Shown piece by piece: positions 5,400 to 6,124 of a stretch of 6,124 nucleotides of DNA. Position 1 is the first letter of the stretch; each line of letters begins with the position of its first letter. A program made the position numbers and the translations under genes. The DNA lies in NCBI GenBank assembly GCA_013214275.1, contig JABSPP010000111.1:1-6124 (forward strand). Reading direction: 5' to 3'. The stretch is from Flavobacteriaceae bacterium (GTDB lineage: Bacteria; Bacteroidota; Bacteroidia; Flavobacteriales; Flavobacteriaceae). Under the pieces are notes generated by a model. The model saw nothing but the letters and a program-made list of their open reading frames with translations. It made no database searches and was not told the origin of the DNA.

Positions 5400-6104
5400 A
5401 TGATTCAGATAAAAAACCTTCACAAATCCTATCCCATAGGGAAAGATAGTTTACATGTCTTAAAAGGAATAGATCTGCACATTAAAGAAGGTGAATTTGT
5501 TTCTATTATGGGTTCTTCGGGTTCTGGAAAATCTACCCTGTTAAACATTGTTGGACTGCTAGACAATTACGATGCTGGTGAATACTATCTTAACAATCAA
5601 TTAATTCAGAGGTTAAACGAAAGAAAAGCTGCCATACTAAGAAATAAATTTTTAGGCTTTGTCTTTCAATCTTTTAATCTCATTTCTTACAAGACAGCAC
5701 TAGAAAACGTCGCATTGCCATTATACTATGCAGGAGTAGGAAGAAGAGAACGTCAAAAAATAGCGCTAGATTATCTAGACAAGGTAGGTTTAAAGGACTG
5801 GGCTAAGCACCTGCCAAATGAGCTTTCTGGAGGTCAAAAACAACGAGTTGCCATTGCAAGAGCATTGGTAACAAAACCCAAGGTAGTTTTGGCAGACGAA
5901 CCCACAGGAGCTTTGGATTCTACAACCACAGACTCTGTCATGGATTTGTTAAAAGATATCAATGATGAGGGAATGACAGTTTTTGTCATTACCCACGAAG
6001 AAGAGGTCGCTGCTCAAACCAAAAGAATTGTGCGTTTAAAAGATGGGATTATTATCAGTGATACGGCTGATACCTCTGTTGAAGCTAAAGCAAAAATGGT
6101 GTAG
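5400..6104 (+). CDS. ABC transporter ATP-binding protein, MacB/LolD type
   Basis: This 234-residue ATPase subunit should dimerise on the cytoplasmic side of the inner membrane and power a MacB- or LolD-like transporter. Such systems drive export or lipoprotein movement by mechanotransmission across the periplasm. All catalytic motifs are present: Walker A GSSGSGKST (38-46), Q-loop Q90 in FVFQSFNL, signature LSGGQKQ (142-148), Walker B VVLADEP with E167, D-loop ALDS (171-174) and switch H199. The short insertion K-T-A-L-E-N-V-A-L-P-L-Y-Y-A-G (98-112) and P-T-G-A-L-D are typical of this subfamily. The C-terminus after the fold (about 222-234) is a short polar tail. ATG 5400 is chosen because it opens directly on the family start MIQIKNLHKSY; there is no ribosome binding site. 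It is followed after 2 bp by a probable permease gene. In Bacteroidota such operons commonly include two FtsX permeases and a MacA-like adaptor, but these lie outside the window, so the substrate is unknown. Confidence 0.95.
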   Translation: MIQIKNLHKSYPIGKDSLHVLKGIDLHIKEGEFVSIMGSSGSGKSTLLNIVGLLDNYDAGEYYLNNQLIQRLNERKAAILRNKFLGFVFQSFNLISYKTALENVALPLYYAGVGRRERQKIALDYLDKVGLKDWAKHLPNELSGGQKQRVAIARALVTKPKVVLADEPTGALDSTTTDSVMDLLKDINDEGMTVFVITHEEEVAAQTKRIVRLKDGIIISDTADTSVEAKAKMV

Positions 6105-6106
6105 CG

Positions 6107-6124
6107 ATGTTTGATAGAGATCTC
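6107..6124 (+). CDS. Start of probable FtsX/MacB-type ABC permease (partial)
   Basis: An ATG two bases after the ATPase stop opens a frame reading MFDRDL up to the window edge. That opening is typical, from memory, of Bacteroidota MacB-like permeases encoded next to this ATPase class. The tight spacing supports co-transcription and translational coupling. Only six codons are visible, so the identity rests mainly on context. Confidence 0.6.

Overview
The window reads as ordinary chromosome of a member of the Bacteroidota, most likely Flavobacteriia. The evidence is AT-rich DNA, almost no Shine-Dalgarno sequences before the genes, several exact matches to the Bacteroidota -7 promoter element TAnnTTTG, and protein sequences that look flavobacterial throughout (a DUF2797 protein, a bacterial GH3 protein, TypA/BipA, a DCC-type DUF393 protein and a MacB/LolD-type ABC ATPase). 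No species can be named from the sequence alone.

Layout. Positions 1-70 hold nothing I can support. At 71-220 on the minus strand lies the C-terminal tail of a nitrilase with no body and no start, a gene remnant. The DUF2797 gene (267-1070, minus) is intact, with a four-cysteine zinc ribbon and a core resembling GIY-YIG/T5orf172 domains. It shares an 88-bp divergent promoter region with a GH3-family acyl-adenylate enzyme (1159-2667, plus). The 364-bp gap at 2668-3031 contains no gene. It holds a bipartite repeat that I recognise as a flavobacterial interspersed repeat (about 2716-2877), then a nested set of inverted repeats (2886-2991), then a -7 element directly before typA (3032-4807, plus). 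The typA gene converges on, and overlaps by 14 bp, a small DCC/DUF393 thiol-disulfide oxidoreductase gene (4794-5222, minus). A 177-bp divergent region with two -7 elements and several dyads separates that gene from an ABC transporter ATPase (5400-6104, plus). The ATPase is followed 2 bp later by the first six codons of what is probably its FtsX/MacB-type permease, cut by the window edge.

The genes do not form one pathway. TypA is a ribosome-associated stress GTPase, the DUF393 protein is a predicted redox protein, and the ABC ATPase begins an export or lipoprotein-type transporter operon. The substrates of the GH3 and DUF2797 proteins are unknown. I see no defence island, prophage, CRISPR array, tRNA or insertion sequence. 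The most interesting material is non-coding (the bipartite repeat and the nested inverted repeats), followed by the nitrilase remnant and the possible GIY-YIG relationship of DUF2797.
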